NCBI GenBank assembly: GCA_024653345.1
Contig: JANLFV010000006.1
Span: 1 to 64,000, forward strand
DNA from: Candidatus Acetothermia bacterium
GTDB lineage: Bacteria; Bipolaricaulota; Bipolaricaulia; RBG-16-55-9; JANLFV01
Direction of reading: 5' to 3'
Length of the DNA stretch: 64,000 bases
The notes beneath the pieces were generated by a model that saw only the letters and a list, made by a program, of their open reading frames with translations, searched no databases and was not told the DNA's origin. The position numbers and the translations under genes are program-made. Within the stretch, counting starts at the first letter, position 1. Every line of letters starts with the position of its first letter. This document shows positions 63,390 to 64,000 of this stretch, piece after piece.

Positions 63390-63419
63390 TTGAAAAGGGC
63401 CCCCAGATTCGTCTATGAT
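63390..63419 (+). promoter_or_regulatory. Promoter of the DUF4139 gene, divergent from the tRNA pair
   Basis: TTGAAA (63390-63395), 18-nt spacer, TATGAT (63414-63419). Predicted start about 63426, 14 nt before the ATG. Confidence 0.55.
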
Positions 63420-63439
63420 CGGCGACGGAGGTGGTAAAG

Positions 63440-64000
63440 ATGCGTAAGATCCTGCTCGTCCTGCCCCTGGCCCTCATCCTCTTGGGCCTCGGCACGATCT
63501 CACTGGGAGGAGCAGACCGGGCAATCACCCTGACCATCTACGGCAATGACCTCGCGCTGGTGACCGAGCTGGTGACCCTCAGGCTCGAACTGGAACAGAC
63601 CAGGGTGAGCCTCACCGGCCTGCCGAACAGACTGATCACCGATTCCGTCTCGCTGGAGGTCCTCAGCGGCGAACTGCAGGTCCTCGAACAGCAGTTCCTC
63701 TACGAGCCCCTGAGCCAGGCGACCTTGCTCCGAAAGTTCCTCGGCCGGGAGATCGAGGTCCGCGAGGGAGTGAACATCTATCGGGGGACGCTCCTCGGCT
63801 TGGACGGAGCGGTGATTATCCAGGAGCGCACCGGCGAGGTCCAGATAGTTAAGGACCCGACCGGCTTCACGCTCCCCGGCCTGCCCGAACTGACGAGCGA
63901 GCCGACCCTCTCCTGGCTGGTCGCGACCGATCTTGTCGGGCCGCAGCCGGCAAGACTGGACTACCTCACCACCGGGCTGAGCTGGGAGGCAACCTACCTG
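63440..64000 (+). CDS. DUF4139-type exported protein, 5' part only
   Basis: Runs off the window after 187 codons. A signal peptide (MRKILLVLPLALILLGLG) is followed by TIYGNDLALVTELVTLRLE and a TGLPNRL segment, then LDYLTTGLSWEATYL, which matches the start of the DUF4139 domain in mucoidy-inhibitor-A-like proteins. GGAGGTGG precedes the ATG. Function unknown. Confidence 0.75.
   Translation, partial: MRKILLVLPLALILLGLGTISLGGADRAITLTIYGNDLALVTELVTLRLELEQTRVSLTGLPNRLITDSVSLEVLSGELQVLEQQFLYEPLSQATLLRKFLGREIEVREGVNIYRGTLLGLDGAVIIQERTGEVQIVKDPTGFTLPGLPELTSEPTLSWLVATDLVGPQPARLDYLTTGLSWEATYL

Overview
The window is bacterial chromosomal DNA of roughly 60% G+C with tight gene packing. Most genes lie on the minus strand, many with 1-20 nt overlaps. 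Bacterial hallmarks are the ribosomal protein operon order, SecY, IF-1, GyrB, MurE, RimI, tmRNA, a bacterial RNase P RNA and sigma-70-type promoters. Archaeal-flavoured traits are an Mre11/Rad50-NurA-HerA cluster and a type-2 isoleucyl-tRNA synthetase. Charged, Glu/Arg-rich proteins and S4, S14, L24 and Adk with intact zinc-type cysteines suggest a thermophile. An uncultured lineage such as Bipolaricaulota (OP1/Acetothermia) is my guess, but the sequence alone does not settle it.

Layout. 0.2-4.8 kb: RNase Z, a class III aminotransferase, and a LonB/YcbZ-type protease converging on the aminotransferase. 4.9-9.75 kb: three co-directional genes for secreted PKD-domain proteins, one with a von Willebrand A domain, sharing a repeated ~195-residue module. 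9.9-19.7 kb: rplM (without rpsI), purA, ileS, purB, ribD, rpe, a membrane Zn peptidase, the remnant of a DNA-methyltransferase-like C-terminus, and a small zincin. 19.3-37.1 kb: one minus-strand ribosomal run (str-S10-spc-alpha fused) from rpsL to rplQ plus the zincin, behind a perfect TTGACA-N17-TATAAT promoter. It lacks tuf and rpmD. 37.1-42.8 kb: rpoC without rpoB, behind a FmdB-type Zn ribbon and a Mut7-C RNase-like gene. 42.8-46.4 kb: hpf, a degenerate PP-loop protein and a PcrA/UvrD helicase. 46.5-53.8 kb (plus strand): rimI, sbcD, sbcC, nurA, herA. 53.9-57.9 kb: an S55 (SpoIVB-like) protein, tmRNA, VanZ-like protein, RNase P RNA, a coiled-coil Zn-ribbon protein and tRNA-Ala. 58-64 kb: murE, gyrB, a LipM/LplA-like protein, a cold-shock protein with a long leader, an orphan promoter with structured intergenic DNA, tRNA-Val, tRNA-Cys, and the start of a DUF4139 protein.

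Together these genes cover translation, transcription, AMP and riboflavin synthesis, DNA end processing, ribosome rescue and hibernation, and a surface or secreted protein set. Promoters are strikingly regular: TTGNNN, mostly a 17-nt spacer, then a -10 box often only 8-30 nt before the start codon. The items most worth a second look are the IF-1 gene whose natural first codon reads GTC, the secreted-protein module family, the bacterial HerA-NurA-Mre11-Rad50 operon, the rpoB-less rpoC operon, the tmRNA tag that does not end in Ala-Ala, and the orphan promoter with switch-like inverted repeats.
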